Source of the DNA: Candidatus Zipacnadia bacterium
Lineage (GTDB): Bacteria > Armatimonadota > Zipacnadia > Zipacnadales > UBA5352
NCBI GenBank assembly: GCA_029820915.1
Contig: JALGUI010000570.1
Location: 1 to 6,078, forward strand
Length of the DNA: 6,078 nt
Direction of reading: 5' to 3'
Shown in pieces: positions 5,258 through 6,078 of this stretch. The stretch's first letter is position 1; the number at the start of each line of letters is the position of its first letter. Made by a program: the position numbers and the translations under genes. A model generated the notes under the pieces. It was given only the letters and a program-made list of their open reading frames with translations, had not been told where the DNA came from and did no database searches.

Positions 5258-6078
5258 GCTGAGCGGCTCACCGCCCTCGCCGCCCACTGGCTCGACTTCC
5301 TGTCCGCCTCGGGCCGCGCCGCCGAGGCAACCGTGCGCTCCTACGAGTGCGACCTGCGCCAGTTCATCGAGCGCCTACGTGCCGAGGGGCACAGCCTGGT
5401 GCCGGACGAGATCACGCCGGCCGACATCGTCGGCTTCCGCGACGGCAACCCACGCTGGAAGCCCGCCACCGTGCGGCGCAAGCTGGCCGCGCTCTCAAGC
5501 TGGTTCGACTGGCTGGTCGAGCACGGCGACCTGGAGGTCAACCCCGCGGCCGCGGTCAGCGGCCCCGACCTGCGCGGCCAGCAGACCAGCCACGTCACCC
5601 CCGACGACGCCATCGCCATGCTGCTGGAATGCCGCGATGATCGTGAGCGCGCCATCTTCATGACCTTCTGGCGCGCCGGCCTGCGCTACGGTGAGCTGCG
5701 TGCTCTGCGTCTGGACGACCTCGACCTGTCGCGCAATGAGCTGCGCGTGCACGGCAAGGGCGGGCACGTGGCGGCCGTGCCGGTGCTCTCCGACCTGCGC
5801 CCCTACCTGGTGCGCTGGCTGGAGGCGCGACCGGACGTGGAGCATGACTACCTGTTCACCTCGCGCACGGGCGCGCCCATGTACGACACCTGCGCGCGGC
5901 GGCTGTTCACGCGCCTGATCCGGCACGCGGGGCTGCAGGGCAAGGGTTACACGCCGCACAGCCTGCGCCACGGCTGCGCGACCGCGCTGTATGAGGCGGG
6001 CGTGGACCTCGGCACCGTCGCGCGCTTCCTGCGCCATCGCGACCTGAGCACCGTCAACCGCTACGTGCACGCCTCCAC
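5243..6078 (+). CDS. tyrosine recombinase/integrase, XerC/D-like (runs off right edge)
   Basis: Site-specific recombinase that exchanges strands through a 3'-phosphotyrosine intermediate. The window holds 278 codons, close to the usual 290-300 aa, so only the very end is missing. Residues about 8-100 form the N-terminal SAM-like core-binding domain (RSYECDLRQF, then RRKLAALSSWFDWLVEHG, ending NPAAAV). The catalytic domain carries R148 (AGLRYGEL), K172 (HGKGGHV), H239 and R242 (TPHSLRHG), H265 (RHRDLS) and Y274 (NRYVH). All six catalytic positions are present, so the enzyme should be active. The ATG at 5243 follows AAGG with no spacer, so initiation may be weak, coupled or leaderless; no better in-frame start is seen. 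It follows the serine recombinase by 172 bases, across a hairpin. It may be an element integrase or a resolvase; calling it XerC or XerD is not justified. Confidence 0.93.
   Translation, partial: MTHRFAERLTALAAHWLDFLSASGRAAEATVRSYECDLRQFIERLRAEGHSLVPDEITPADIVGFRDGNPRWKPATVRRKLAALSSWFDWLVEHGDLEVNPAAAVSGPDLRGQQTSHVTPDDAIAMLLECRDDRERAIFMTFWRAGLRYGELRALRLDDLDLSRNELRVHGKGGHVAAVPVLSDLRPYLVRWLEARPDVEHDYLFTSRTGAPMYDTCARRLFTRLIRHAGLQGKGYTPHSLRHGCATALYEAGVDLGTVARFLRHRDLSTVNRYVHAS

Noticed and set aside
5495..6070. 191-codon minus-strand ORF
   Set aside because: It lies antisense to the tyrosine recombinase, whose six catalytic residues prove the plus frame. No ribosome binding site or domain supports it.
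1..6078. CRISPR arrays, tRNA or rRNA genes, and terminal inverted repeats of an insertion sequence
   Set aside because: I scanned for regularly spaced repeats, tRNA-like sequence and DDE transposase genes and saw none.

Overview
This is a GC-rich, bacterial-looking accessory region. Third codon positions are mostly G or C, the hairpins are GC-rich, GTG starts occur, and long antisense shadow ORFs are common. The mix of recombinases, a sigma-like regulator and a defence-type ATPase suggests a mobile element or defence island. A Chloroflexota or actinobacterial host would fit, but nothing here fixes the taxonomy.

Left part (1-1586, minus strand): the N-terminal 155 residues of a P-loop ATPase resembling the DUF499 family, running off the left edge. 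Upstream of it lies an unrecognised 326-aa protein with a GTG start and a C-terminal AT-hook-like motif. A possible 42-codon ORF sits between the two. ATPases of this type usually belong to multi-gene anti-phage or DNA-modification loci, so this is probably one end of such an operon. A divergent, relatively AT-rich 151-bp region (1587-1737) separates it from the plus-strand genes.

Right part (1738-6078, plus strand): a small protein with a sigma-70 region 4-like HTH, whose 3' end is changed by an exact 83-bp tandem duplication. Next come a 47-aa ORF with a good ribosome binding site, a large serine recombinase, and a tyrosine recombinase that is nearly complete at the right edge. Three perfect 11-12 bp GC-rich hairpins separate these units and probably act as terminators.

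The most striking feature is the serine recombinase. After its catalytic, recombinase, zinc-ribbon and coiled-coil parts, the reading frame continues into four tandem LuxR/GerE-type HTH domains. They are arranged A-B-A-B, as if a two-HTH module of about 154 aa had duplicated. A frameshift near 3696 separates the catalytic half from the coiled coil and HTH array; apparent loss of one CG dinucleotide would explain it. Either the gene is recently broken, or the base call is wrong, or the two halves are made separately. The likely theme is site-specific integration or excision under local regulation, next to a defence-type operon.
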